Positions 33,846-45,290 of a DNA stretch of 64,000 nucleotides are shown here, piece after piece (the first letter of the stretch is position 1; the number at the start of each line of letters is the position of its first letter). The notes beneath the pieces were generated by a model. That model was not told where the DNA came from. It saw nothing but the letters and a program-made list of their open reading frames with translations, and searched no databases. The position numbers were made by a program, and so were the translations under genes. The DNA is from Chara braunii. Its lineage: Eukaryota; Streptophyta; Charophyceae; Charales; Characeae. The stretch is taken from assembly GCA_003427395.1 (NCBI GenBank), contig BFEA01000149.1, positions 1,066,098-1,130,097 of the forward strand. The letters are read 5' to 3'.

Positions 33846-34312
33846 TCAAATGACATCCCTTACGACGAAACCACATACCGCTCTTGCCTACAGCCGGATG
33901 CAACTGTCTATCCAATACATAAAAGCATAGTGCACAGCCTCGTCTTGGCATCGAGGAGACGAGTGCCCCACACCCCCTTCAGGCTCAGATGGATTGAAAG
34001 CCCCCACTTGCGCACATAGGTGCAAAGGGAGTACTTTTTCCCCTTGAATCTACATGCGACTGTAGCCGCCATCAATACTAACAAAACTCGGCGCAAGCGA
34101 AACCCAGGAGACAGAGGACGAAAAACCTTTGTAGCCCACAATCTAAAAGGCAGTGGAACCTCAACGCAACGTGATTCATCACGATATGCGGCATATCGGG
34201 ACCACAGCATGGGGGACGCGACCATCACGAGCTCGCATTCTAATGAGCCGGGCGGACAACGGGCCCAGCCTCACGACCCCATTCACAGAATATACACGCT
34301 CAGGTAAGATTA
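33660..34312 (+). pseudogene. exon-like segments with block Y copy 3
   Basis: ATCAG|GTACTAACC (33668) to CACAA|GTAAGT (33738) resembles an exon, and its end is duplicated at about 31470-31513 (TATGGAGCCACAAGTAA). After a (CTGT)n/(CT)n stretch, TACAG|CCGGATGC (33894) opens another segment. Block Y copy 3 lies at 34160-34310 and ends TCAG|GTAAGA. A 106-codon minus-strand frame overlaps 33908-34228. Which strand codes, if either, is unclear. Confidence 0.35.
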
Positions 34313-34318
34313 AATTGC

Positions 34319-34368
<50 letters not shown>

Positions 34369-34370
34369 TA

Positions 34371-34404
<34 letters not shown>

Positions 34405-34405
<1 letters not shown>

Positions 34406-34746
34406 CAAAAACAAATAGAATGTATACAAGCTATCTTTCCGATCCGGTACAGTAAAATGAGGGTACATCGCCTGACAGCAGGGACAATGATCAACGACGA
34501 CCAGGTAGGTCTCTCACCCTCTCTCTCCCTGTTAGCCCGTTCCAGCATTTTATTCTTCCACGTGTGATTGTCTGTTGTTGCCTCCTCACCTCCTTCGGCA
34601 AAACCTCCGAGATCACCTCGGCCCAGACACTTCATCGGATCATTCAATCAGTAGGAGCGACAGACGGTGTGTACAAAGAGCAGGGACGTAATCATAGGGA
34701 GCTGGTGACTGGCACTAACAAGGCATTCCTCGTTCAAGATCGATAA
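34405..34746 (+). pseudogene. two exon-like open segments of unknown family
   Basis: After an ATAG the frame reads ECIQAIFPIRYSKMRVHRLT and runs to INDDQ at CAG|GTAGGT (34504). A later segment, in the region of TCGGCCCAG (34628), reads TLHRIIQSVGATDGVYKEQG and ends NKAFLVQDR and TAA at 34744-34746. Composition and splice-like borders look gene-like, but I recognise no domain. They may be the 3' end of the split gene suggested by block Y. Confidence 0.35.
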
Positions 34747-35039
34747 TTACAACAATTGATACCTGATGATAATAAACAATAATAATAAATAATAATAATA
34801 ATAAATAATAAAGTAATAATAATATCATTAATAAGTCATAATAAATGACACTACCTATCCTCATAGTCAGATACATTCATGTCAGTATTTCTCGTGGAGG
34901 GATGACTGTTGACTAACAAATACGTTTCTTTCTTCCTCTCTCTCTCTCTCTCCAATACACACACACACACACACATTCCATCGATAGGATGGGAATCTTT
35001 CAAAGGTTCGACCTTCAAGGCATTTCTATTCGAGAGCTC

Positions 35040-35267
35040 AGCAAGGGGTGGGGCACTGGAAGAACAGTCCTGAGAAAAAAACAAAAGGGGCACAGGCACC
35101 ATGGCCTGAATAATGGAAAGCCAAAACAGCACTGCCCAGGGCTGCACCTTTCAGGGCCCCCAGGGAGTAGTTCAGACCCCGCCAGCCCCACCAAGCAGGC
35201 GCCCCAGTCCACTGCAGGCTGCTTCTGAATCTGGACGTCTCACTTTTAACGATATTCAGACATGCAG

Positions 35268-35285
<18 letters not shown>
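35040..35285 (+). repeat. dispersed repeat shared with 40650-40880
   Basis: Shared order: AAAAACAAAAG-GGGC, CCAGG/CAGGC-GCCAT, AGCCAAAACAGCAC, GCCAGCCCCACC, GCGCCAGTCCACTG, AGGCTGCTT and ATCTGGACGT, ending in a (CT)n tract. The two copies have the same orientation. A plus-strand frame (MGIFQRFDLQGISIRELSKG) starts just upstream at 34989, but it is not shared with the other copy. Confidence 0.75.
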
Positions 35286-35350
<65 letters not shown>

Positions 35351-35351
35351 N

Positions 35352-35431
<80 letters not shown>
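35269..35431. repeat. (CT)n/(CA)n tract duplicated around a single N
   Basis: The string (CT)n(CA)nCTCGCACACAC occurs on both sides of the N at 35351. The symmetry suggests two overlapping contig ends joined without merging. Confidence 0.8.
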
Positions 35432-35432
<1 letters not shown>

Positions 35433-35456
35433 TCACATAGACTCACTATCACGCAT

Positions 35457-35690
35457 ACACTCTTGGAGTTGTGTATAGCAAACATGACAAACGACATCAA
35501 CAGAAACTACAGGCTGCATACTCGTGCACCCACCAACACACCTCTTCTCTCACACACAGACACTCTCACATACACTCTCTCATACATACACAAACACTCT
35601 TGGAGTTGCGTGTAGAGAACATGACAAACGGCATCAACAGAGACTACGGAGTGCACACCCATGCCCTCACAGTAAAGTTGATGTAGTGCG
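35457..35690 (+). repeat. ~137-bp tandem repeat, two units
   Basis: The string ACTCTTGGAGTTG-GTGTA, AACATGACAAACG-CATCAA, AGA-ACTAC and ACCCATGCCCTCAC-like endings occur at 35457 and 35594. Related words (GGGCTGC-CACC-TTGCCCTCAC) occur twice near 40468-40540. Confidence 0.7.
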
Positions 35691-35848
35691 CACCTTGAAA
35701 CCGACCGCGGTTGGTTCGGTGGCTTGGAGACAGACAACACTAACCCAGGAAGGGCAAGAAGAAGAGGGGGAAAGCGCAGAAGGGGGAACAAGTTGCAATG
35801 AAGAACGTACCTATAAATTAAGACCCAGATGTGTTACAAAACCACTAA

Positions 35849-36012
35849 AATGCAGAAATCAGACAAGCTGTCAGACCATTGCCACAATAGAAAACCCTGC
35901 AGTGCAGCCACACAGATGTCTTCGTGTGGATATATATATAGATAGTCCGGACTACAATCAACGTCCGCCTCTGTGTATGTGAGTGTGTGTGCGCATCTCC
36001 CCGCACGATTCC

Positions 36013-36050
<38 letters not shown>

Positions 36051-36159
36051 GTGTATGTGTGTGTGTGTGTGTGTGTGCATCTCCCCACACGTTTCCCTGT
36101 GTGTGTGTGTGTGTGTGTGTGCTCACCTCCCGCATGTTTCTTCCCTGCCTCTCTCTCTC

Positions 36160-36190
<31 letters not shown>

Positions 36191-37890
36191 GTGTGTGCAC
36201 CGCCCCGCACATTTCTTCACATTCAAAACGCGAATGAAGGTTCATTCGTTTCGTGTTTTACAAATGCTTCTCTCTCTCTCTCTCTCTCTCTCCCTCCCCC
36301 CTTCAGAACGTGGAACATGGGAAGTATGATTTTTGATTTGAAAGGGACGCAACGAGAGAGAGAGAGTGCCGAGGGCAGTGGTTGGTGCCCACCTCAAGGT
36401 ATCCGTTGTTGGGCAGTCGTTAATCTAAACCACAATGGGGGTTAAGTGTAATCAATTAGGAGAATTTGCATCCTGTCGAGGTTCCAGCCTCCTGATCAGT
36501 CGGTGCAGTTCAAACTGAGCAGTTTGCCAAAGACCCTCCCCTGTTGAGGTTCCAGCCTCCTGATCAGTCGGTGCAACTCTGTTTGACAATATACATATGT
36601 ATATACAGATCGTGCCATCAATCGCCCAGCTACTACCACATTGATTAAGTTTGCAACAAAACCTCTCAATTTTTTCGGAGGTCACGATTGGTCGCCAAGT
36701 ATGGATGGGATATCGAGATATCAAAATCTCTCCGCCGTTCATCACTTACCAGAATGAATTACAGCAGCGTGTTTCGCGGCACCTGGTACACGCCGAAGAA
36801 CGTTCCGTCAAGTCGCTGGTATATTAAGGNNNNNNNNNNNNNNNNNNNNNNNNNNNNNNNNNNNNNNNNNNNNNNNNNNNNNNNNNNNNNNNNNNNNNNN
36901 NNNNNNNNNNNNNNNNNNNNNNNNNNNNNNNNNNNNNNNNNNNNNNNNNNNNNNNNNNNNNNNNNNNNNNNNNNNNNNNNNNNNNNNNNNNNNNNNNNNN
37001 NNNNNNNNNNNNNNNNNNNNNNNNNNNNNNNNNNNNNNNNNNNNNNNNNNNNNNNNNNNNNNNNNNNNNNNNNNNNNNNNNNNNNNNNNNNNNNNNNNNN
37101 NNNNNNNNNNNNNNNNNNNNNNNNNNNNNNNNNNNNNNNNNNNNNNNNNNNNNNNNNNNNNNNNNNNNNNNNNNNNNNNNNNNNNNNNNNNNNNNNNNNN
37201 NNNNNNNNNATCACTTACCAGAATGAATTACAGCAGCGTGTTTCGCGGCACCTGGTACACGCCGAAGAACGTTCCGTCAAGTCGCTGGTATATTAAGGTG
37301 TTTAGCATACATTTTATCATGATTTGTTTCGCCCGCCAACGAAGTTTTTTCCCCTCTCAATTTTATTCAATCAACGGTTAGATTTGTCGAGCACAGAGGA
37401 CACGTAGAATCCAGGCTCATCATTTTATCTCTAGCGTTCTCTACTGCAAAATCATTCCTGGGGAACTGGTCTCTCCCACCCCGATTCCGATTACACGAAG
37501 AGCGTGGTTCAGGCAAAGAGCAGTAAAAGCAGTGAAACAAACTTCTTGCCCACACACAAACACAAAAAATAGAAACCTCCTTGACCCTACACAAGTTCTC
37601 CCGTACGCTAACAGTCAAAAAACGACACCCGTGCGATCCCACTCATCCAGCCGATACCATGGCACGCGTGCAGTTTCGGAGCTGTTCGAATTTGTCCCAC
37701 CGCCACAAATTTCAGCACCTATGAAGGCATCTTGGCACCTCCCGAGCATCAGAGAGACAACGGGACTGATGCCTCGACACTAGGAGTCTCCCCTTCACTT
37801 CCATTCTCTAATCTACTAGTCTATTGACCATTCCAAGTCTCAGCCTGTTCTGTTGTGGATCACGGTGCAGAACATCCAATTCAAGCAGCA
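35849..37890 (+). repeat. truncated third copy of the 5' part of the duplication
   Basis: Collinear with 4925-6370 and 41560-42730: AATGCAGAAATCAGAC, GTTGAGGTTCCAGCCTCCTG, ATTACAGCAGCG, GTCGCTGGTATA, GCCGATACCATGGC, CTACTAGTC and TTGTGGATCA. It ends near 37890, where the partners continue. A 70-bp internal direct repeat (36475/36543) is specific to this copy. It contains the 380-N gap. Confidence 0.85.
36741..37298. other. assembly gap (380 N) with identical 89-bp flanks
   Basis: The 89 bp before the N run (36741-36829) and the 89 bp after it (37210-37298) are identical, base for base. Both match single sites in the other copies (about 5616 and 42086). The gap is probably spurious. Open frames reported through it have no meaning. 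Confidence 0.93.
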
Positions 37891-39895
37891 AAAAGCTCAC
37901 TTCAACTTACAGAACGTTCCGCTACTGACCCTGAAGATCAATGGCAAACAATAACACTTTGTGTCCCCCTCAACTTCCGCACCACAACATCGTTGAAGTA
38001 CAACCTTTGCTTGGCAATTGATAACTATCGTCTGATCACATACATAAAGATTTCACGACAAACCAACGGGCTTAGCTCAATCGGTACACAGAGTTTTGAA
38101 ACGCAGACATGAGCTTAAGTCCAAAAAATGTAAAACAACTAACGACACGCCATCGTTTGGTCCCTACCCTAAAGACCACGCTGGAACCCTGGTCCTACCC
38201 TAAACATTCATGACACGCAAACATTCGAAGCTGTTCGAGTTGCTTGGAAGGCCGAGCGGGTACTCTATTGCCCGTACAGGCCCTAGACCCAGACTGGTTG
38301 GACTGGTACCCGCCTAGACCTAGCCTACAACTACTGGGCCTCCAAAAATGCCACTTTTGTCTTCTGCTCGGCCTCCAGTACCCGCACATCTACCTCTTCA
38401 AGGTGCGGTACCAGCCTACCCGCTACTTGTGTTTTTTCCCGCTGCAATCCCTCAATGTCAAGGCCACAGGTAAGTACATGCCCTGAGGGCCCAATAAGCG
38501 AGCAAGTGCTCTTGCGGGCCACACACACTCGAGCCAACCAGCACTCAGACAGGCACGGCAACACACACTCAACCAACACACACTCAGACAGGCATGCAGT
38601 CCAGCAAGCCTGCACACAGACTTAGTAGCAGGCGGGAAACTCAGCAAGGCATCCAGTCTTTATGAGCAAAACTCAGAAATTAGCCGTGTGTTTCAGTCCA
38701 TGTTTGCACAGGTCGTCACAAACCCACACAAAACCAAAACAACCAATGATTCATTAAATAATTCAAGACAGTTACCATGCCAAATTTCATTTGTTTGCCA
38801 GATGATCCACACAATAAAATTTTGCAAACAACACTAACCAATGTTTAAGCATAAATTCCTCTATAAAACATTTCCACAACACCTATCAAATCATCACCCC
38901 ATCTCTATCTAGTATTGAACAAACAAATGCAAATTCAGATGGTGAAAACATCATTCCAATCCCAATCAATTCTGAATCATGGTGATAGTAACTTCATACA
39001 CAACTTTACATAATATTTTGGCACTCAGATACACCTACAAACAGTTATGTTGAACTAATAACGGATAAAACCACAACTAATTTCATTGCAGAAATATTCA
39101 CATACAACCAACGTATAGCAAAATATTATTACCCGTGTGTTGATCGACAAAATAAAGAAGAAAAACTTCAACCATATACAACAATCACTCGTTTCTTCAT
39201 TCCAATAAACATGAACAACAGTCCACTTGGATGCCAGGCACCCACCCCCCTGCACACACAGTTTTCCCAAACCGCCGCAGGGCCGTTTCGACTTGGTTCT
39301 GGCTGGTGCTTCCAGCCATTGAGTTCTGGTACCCCAAATCCTGGACGTAGCAGGCCGTTAACGACAACGCGGGCAATCCACTTCTACAGATTGCTTACAC
39401 CTAATATAATCTATAAATACAGGTACTGGTGGTTTACGCCTGAAAACACAATCTATATATATAATTATAACAACCTTTCCACCACTACTACAAACATCAA
39501 ACAATGGCTATCCACTTGTACAGATTGCTTACACCTACAAGATGCACCTACTACAATCTTACGAGGACCTCCACAAACTAATTCACAAGATTGTGGGCTT
39601 TTCATCCTCCAGGGTTCAACATCTTATGCTACCTAACCCGCTTTCACATAACGAAATTTGACTTTACACCCTCAATAAAATTACACCACACCCACACTAC
39701 AAACACCTCCACAACTACTTTGTCATGCATATCAACTCATTAGTTGACAAAACATTTAATAATAAATAATTCAAAAAACATAAAACAACAAACACTCACG
39801 GCACAAACAACATACGGACCAAGATTCAAGGACCACCAGCCTCGACACCAACTACGAATCAAGGTATGTCAATATCTAATATATTAATACCATAC
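37891..39895. other. no gene seen
   Basis: Unique, CA-rich DNA. A palindromic CAGGCA/ACACACTC word cluster near 38520-38600 and short direct repeats (CATTTGTACAG/CACTTCTACAGATTGCTTAC near 39380 and 39510) are the only visible structure. Confidence 0.45.
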
Positions 39896-39910
39896 AAATT
39901 ACCTAAATCC

Positions 39911-40262
39911 TATCTTACCAGTTGTCCGATGGCAGGACGTCCTGGCCGGACATCCTGTGCGGACAGCCGTACATCCGGACCGGACATCTCAACTTTTAGC
40001 AATTATAAGCATACAAAAAAGAAAAAACAATTGGGGGCGTCTTTAATTTTATTTTCTTTTTCAAATTTGACAACGAATTTCGATATCATTCCAAGGCAAA
40101 AGGTGTTCAGTTTTATTTTTCTGCATAACATGGTTTTCTTTTGGCCCTTCGGGCTCGAACGATCTGCTCGATGAGGATGTCCGATGTCCAACCGGTTGTC
40201 TGAGCGGACAACCCTGGACGGTCAGGGGGTCTGGGGGTCCCGATTGTCCAATCAGGCAAAAG
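39911..40262 (-). mobile_element. 352-bp core-family hAT-like element, TSD CCTAAATC(C)
   Basis: The 9-bp direct repeat CCTAAATCC flanks it at 39902-39910 and 40263-40271. The ends are rich in one word type: GGACGTCCTGGCCGGACATC, CCGGACCGGACATC on the left; GATGTCCGATGTCC, GTCTGAGCGGACAACC on the right. The core (40062-40131, minus strand) has CTGAACACCTTTTG, GGAATGATATCG and AATTCGTTGTCAAATTTG. No coding frame is present. Confidence 0.78.
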
Positions 40263-41050
40263 CCTAAATCCCACACATTCCGACTCCACCAGATGTGATA
40301 AACACGAACACCCTATATATCAAACAAACATACACACACTAGACCTGACACACACAAATACTCTTTTTTTACATGCAACAATCACCCTACCATCACCCTA
40401 CTACTCACCAATAACGCCTCCATCAATTAAGCATACAAACTACAGATCAATTAAGCCTATACAAACTACGGGCTGCCCACCCTTGCCCTCACGGTAAGTC
40501 GATAAATGATGGGCTGCACACTCATGCCCTCACAGTAGTCAATAGTTCACAACCCACAAGGGTTACATTTTTGCCCCTGGAAGCTTACAACGTCACTTCA
40601 ATGTATTTTTGACCCACCGCCGACCAAAAGACACGATAGCAAATTTTGACAACGATTTTTAAGCCATCGTGAGGCACACACACAAAGGACCATCCTGACA
40701 AAAAACAAAAGAGGGCCAGGCGCCATTACTTGAAATTTGAGCCAAAACAGCACGGCCCAGCACTGCCCCGCAGGGAGCCCGGCCAGCCCCACCCAGCACG
40801 GGCGCCAGTCCACTGGAGGCTGCTTTTAAATCTGGACGTGTTTCACCATATTCAGACATGAACCAGCAATCTCTCTCTCTCTCTCTCTCACACACGTAGA
40901 TGCAGGTTGAGCGGCGGCTGCCCTCACCCCCGTGTGTCATATAGACGCACTTGCACACAGCACACAGCCAAAGGGGAAAGAGGCAAAGAAGACAGGCAGG
41001 AAACACCCAAATACGACAACAGGGGGCAATAAACAACAGCACAAAAAACG
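40263..41050. other. no gene; dispersed repeat at 40650-40880
   Basis: Contains the second copy of the 35040-35285 repeat at 40650-40880, followed by a short (CT)n, and otherwise no recognised feature. Confidence 0.5.
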
Positions 41051-41057
41051 GATCCTA

Positions 41058-41395
41058 GATGACAAGTCCCACATGCAAGCACCGCCCCAGTCCCACACAG
41101 GCCAAACGACGGGACAAGACCTCCCAGGACAAAGCACTCTTGTCTGCAAAAAAAGGAATCCCAGATACATATCAAAACATGAAGGATAATCCCAGATGAT
41201 GATTCCCACATAGAAGCACCGCCCCCTCACACAGGCCGAACAACGGGAAGCAACCATCCAGGATAGCAAAACGATAAAAGAAAACCCCGATGACTTGTCC
41301 CACGTGGAAGCACCGCTACGCTCGTGAAGTAACCCGAACAACGGGACCAAACCAACCGGGATGCAGACAAGGTTACCAAAACAAGTTCTACCATA
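41058..41395. repeat. three-unit tandem repeat
   Basis: Units begin GATGACAAGTCCCACATGCA (41058), GATGATGATTCCCACATAG (41196) and GATGACTTGTCCCACGTGG (41289). Each is followed by AAGCACCGC, AGGCC-AACGACGGGA and CC-GGA-GCA words. Spacing is 138 and 93 bp. No coding role is seen. Confidence 0.7.
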
Positions 41396-43782
41396 TCCCT
41401 AGTTTAAAAAAACGGAACCATACAGTAGGTCCGCAAAACAAAATACCCCATCCGCTTCCCTCTCACTCTCTCTCTTTGTGTGTGTGTGCACCTCCCCCCA
41501 CGTTTCTTCCCTCTCTCTCTCTCTGTGTTTATGTGTGCACCTCCCCACGTCTCTTCCCGTACGAAAAGCAAACGAATGTTCATTGCGTTTTGCAGATCTC
41601 TCTCTCTCTCTCTCCACCCACCTTTCGGAATCTGCAACACAGGAATGAACAGCTTGATTTACGATCTGAAAGGGAAGAAACAGGTGGGAGATTCAACGAG
41701 GGAGGGAGAGATAGTGCCGAGGACAGTCGTTGCCCACCTCAAGGCATCCGTTGTCGGCAAACCACAATCGGGGTTAAGGTGGATTATCAATTACAGTGTA
41801 ATCAATTCGGGGATTCTGCAGCCTGTTGAGGTTTCAGCCTCCTGATCAGTCGGCGAAACTCAGACGGAGCAGTTCGCCAAGACCCGCTTGTTGTCCTCGT
41901 CCCTCTCTTTCTACGGTTTACCGGGCAGCTCTGTTTGACGATATACATATGTATATACAGATCGTGCCATCAATCGCCCAAAAACTACCTACTTGATCGA
42001 GTTTGCAGCAAAACCTCTCAATGTTTTCGGAGGTGACGATTGGCCACCAAGCACGGACAGGATATGGCAATCTCTACAACGTTCATCACCTACCACATAA
42101 TGAATGAATTACAGCAGCGCGTTTCACTGTGACTTGAGATGTTCTTGGAGAGAATAACGACACCTGGTATATGCCGGGGACCCTTCCGTCGAGTCGCTGG
42201 TATAATAAGCTCTCATATACATTCTATCATGATCTTTTTCGGCTGCCTCCAACGAACTTCTCTACCCTCTCCTGGAGTACGACACTGCCCACCTAGATAA
42301 CGGTCTCTCCCACCCCGATTCCGATTACACGAGGAGCCCGGTTAAGGCAAAGATCAGTAAAAGCAGTGAAACAAACTCCTTGCCCACACAAACACAACAA
42401 ATAGAAACCTCCTTAACCCTACACAAATACTCCCTCCTACCCTAACAGTGGAACAACGGCACCGGCGCGATCCCACTCATCCAGCCGATACCATGGCACG
42501 CGTGCAATTTCGGACCTGTTCGAACCTGTCCAACCGCCACAAATTTCAGCACCTATGAAGAGCATATTGGCTCCTCCCGAGAATCAGAGAGACAACGGGA
42601 TTGATACCTAGACAGTGGAGGTCTCCCCTTCATTACCATTCTCTAATCTACTAGTCGATTGACCATTCGAAGTCTCAGACTGTTCTGTTGTGGATCAGGG
42701 TGCAGGACATCCAATTCAGGCAGCGAAAAGCTCAAGGGAATTATCAATCCCTACTAGGTATAGTGGTAATCCACGCGAGGGTAGAAACTCGACGATCCAT
42801 CTCCCCTCAACTACCGCACCACAACATCGTCGTTCCGTGAAGAGCATCGTTCTGGCATCATTTGACACCTCGACAATACTGAACTCGTAAGGAAAAGGCG
42901 GGAATGGCAAACCAACAATATTTTCCTCAACGCTTACCGCAGAGAGCGAATCTGATGGCTCCCTCCTAGCACGGCGCGAGTGACCGCAAGACGGAATTCA
43001 CATTGAACGGAAGAGAATTCCGCGACAACAGACATTTCATTCCTAGATGTGTCAACAGCCGCGTTTACGACAAATTGCACTCTACTCTCTTCATCAAGGA
43101 AGCTTTACCAGATCCGACATGTCAATTGTCCATAACAAAAACACAACACATAGCTCGGAAAGAACTACTTAGGGGCCCGCTGCTACATTTGTGCCTTTCA
43201 GATCACGAATGTAGTTGCGAACATTGTCAGATTCTTCCTTTCATATTCCATAAAACAATTAGCACCATCGTTGTCAGGGCAAATACGCGTAGCACCACCA
43301 TAGATGCTAGTCGGTTTCAGGTTTCCGCATGCGTCGAACTCTCACCGTCAAACACAAAATGCTACGGAGTTCACCCGAACAGAGATCACGGTTACTTTAG
43401 CTACAAACGAGCCAACCGAACGATCTATTCGGGTAGAGTCTGTGGGAATTAGGTTTTACCTTAGCTACATACGGGCCAACATTTCAGTCTAGAAACACGA
43501 TAACCACGGGCCAACATTTCAGCCTAAAAACACGGGTAGAGTCTGAGCGATCTACTCGGGTAGAGTCCGTGGGGATTAGGTTTTACCTTCGCTACACACG
43601 GGCCAACATTTCAGCCTAGAAACACGATAATCACCGAGCGATCTATTCGGGTAAAGTCCGTGAGGATTACGTTTTACCCGTAGGTACGACATACGTAACC
43701 TAAAAAACACGCCAGAACCCTCGCCAAGTTCGGGGAAAGTGCACACAGCTCAAAACAATCTAAAACTCCTGTTGAGATGATT

Positions 43783-44605
43783 TTGTACTGAGAGCATCTG
43801 CGTCTTCCCACCCACAGAAGGGGCAACACGCCACCCACTAGTCTTCACCGGAATCGAACGCACGGTGATTATAACCGTACTTCCTGCAATTTCTGTGCAG
43901 ATACAGCTGCAATAACCGGGCGTTCTATTCGGGTTAAGACAGTAGGAGAGGCTGCTCTTATTTCCGCCCCTAGGAGCCTGGTTCTTATTTTTTTTTTAAA
44001 ACAACAAACAAAAAAACTACAACACAAACAGGGAATCTTGTAACAGGCATATCACGGAACATTGTAACAAAATATTCGAAGAGATATAAACACATCCAAG
44101 GCAGACAACAGCCATGTGCCTTGGCATGGCTATAACAACCGTAGCCATTTTTCCGTGCATATCTTTCCATACACGACACACGGACCAACCAAGACATACG
44201 ACCCACGAACGGCCCAAGACAGTACAGGACACACGATCAACCTAGACAGTACACGACCCACGGATAAACCAAACAGACATTAACCAAGCAAACAGAACCA
44301 AAGATTCACACACCAACAACCACACTCCAACCCAAAACGCAAAGGTAACAAATCGAAGATTCACACCAACAACCACACTCCCACGCGTAATGAAAAATAT
44401 GAAATCGAAAACACACTCCAACAACCACACCAACGCAAAATGCAAAAATAGCAAACGAGTACCAGCTACGGCGAGGAGAAAGACCAGCCGGTCCAATATA
44501 ACAACTTAAGAATCACTCGTTCCTTATCACACTACACTACAAATATCGTCAAGCGGAAGAGCATAGAGCGCGTTTGCCAAATTGAAACATCCCCATCCAC
44601 GTTCG
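43783..44605 (+). repeat. dispersed repeat R1, member c
   Basis: The copy-2 counterpart of 7490-8545, with several deletions relative to it. It ends at GCGTTTGCCAAATTGAAACA, directly before the 3' side of the eL41 exon. Confidence 0.75.
43841..43940. mobile_element. foldback element in R1 member c
   Basis: GTCTTCACCGGAATCGAACG at 43841 is mirrored by CGTTCTATTCGGGTTAAGAC ending at 43940. Copy-2 counterpart of 7571-7666. Confidence 0.68.
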
Positions 44606-44747
44606 CATCCGTGTAGCCCATGCGTTTGTCCTCTTCCTCCCCTTCTCGTTCCCCTGAACCATACTACCAACTCACCCCTTTCCCACTCTCCCACCCACTC
44701 TGACTGCCCCCTCCCCCTCCCCCCAATCAACCCATAGGCGTCGTCCA

Positions 44748-44813
44748 TTACTTCGATCTCTGGCGCATCTTTCTGCGCTTCCTCTTGAGACGCCTCATAC
44801 GCTTCTTCTTCCA
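44748..44813 (-). CDS. RPL41: ribosomal protein eL41, C-terminal exon (copy 2)
   Basis: All 66 bases equal those of 8683-8748. On the minus strand TGG (44813-44811) follows a splice acceptor (TCCTGCAG), and the frame ends in TAA at 44750-44748, giving WKKKRMRRLK then RKRRKMRQRSK. This is residues 5-25 of eL41, the smallest cytosolic ribosomal protein. The intron side next to the exon differs from copy 1 by a 7-8-bp indel and substitutions, while the exon is unchanged. That fits purifying selection but is a short sample. Exon 1 is not located. The telo-box candidate (45344-45336 on minus) is followed by GTG, not ATG. A longer minus-strand frame covering the same place in another register (VEEEAYEASQEEAQKDAPEI) is only a shadow of this exon. 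Confidence 0.9.
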   Translation of the reverse strand, partial: WKKKRMRRLKRKRRKMRQRSK

Positions 44814-44931
44814 CTGCAGGACATAAAATACACCACAACAGCCATATTAGTCAATTTCCGTTTGCCACAAAGAATCACGGAGAGCGCCGCACCGCGACCA
44901 TATTAACCATGGAACTTGCGCGTAAACTCGG

Positions 44932-45003
44932 TATTGGGTCAACAAATGTCACAATGGGGACCGAGAGTCGCCAGTCTGACACCGCAGATCAATTACATCA
45001 GAC

Positions 45004-45048
<45 letters not shown>

Positions 45049-45091
45049 ATTGGGTCAACGAATGTCACGATGGGCACCGAGAGTCGACCTT

Positions 45092-45156
<65 letters not shown>

Positions 45157-45290
45157 ATTGGGTCAACGAATGTCACAATGGGGACCCAGAGTCGCCAGTC
45201 ACACCGCAGATCAATTACGCCAGACGTTCTCTCTCAACGAATGTCAAAATGGGGACCCAGAGTCGCCAGTCACACCGCAGAGGGTTTTCA
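44932..45290. repeat. expanded (CT)n / TTGGGTCAACGAATG array
   Basis: Four copies of the CAACGAATGTCA-ATGGGGAC unit (44937, 45054, 45165, 45236), two followed by GCCAGTC-ACACCGCAGATCA, are separated by (CT)n. Copy 1 has two. Confidence 0.85.

Noticed and set aside
36688-37296. Open frames of 150-200 codons spanning N runs (also 48807-49401)
   Set aside because: Most codons are N. The flanks are duplicated contig ends or poly(A)/poly(T).
44527-44838. 103-codon minus-strand frame with acidic VEEEAYEASQEEAQ segment
   Set aside because: It is the shifted-register shadow of the eL41 exon. The eL41 register matches a known protein exactly and begins at a splice acceptor.
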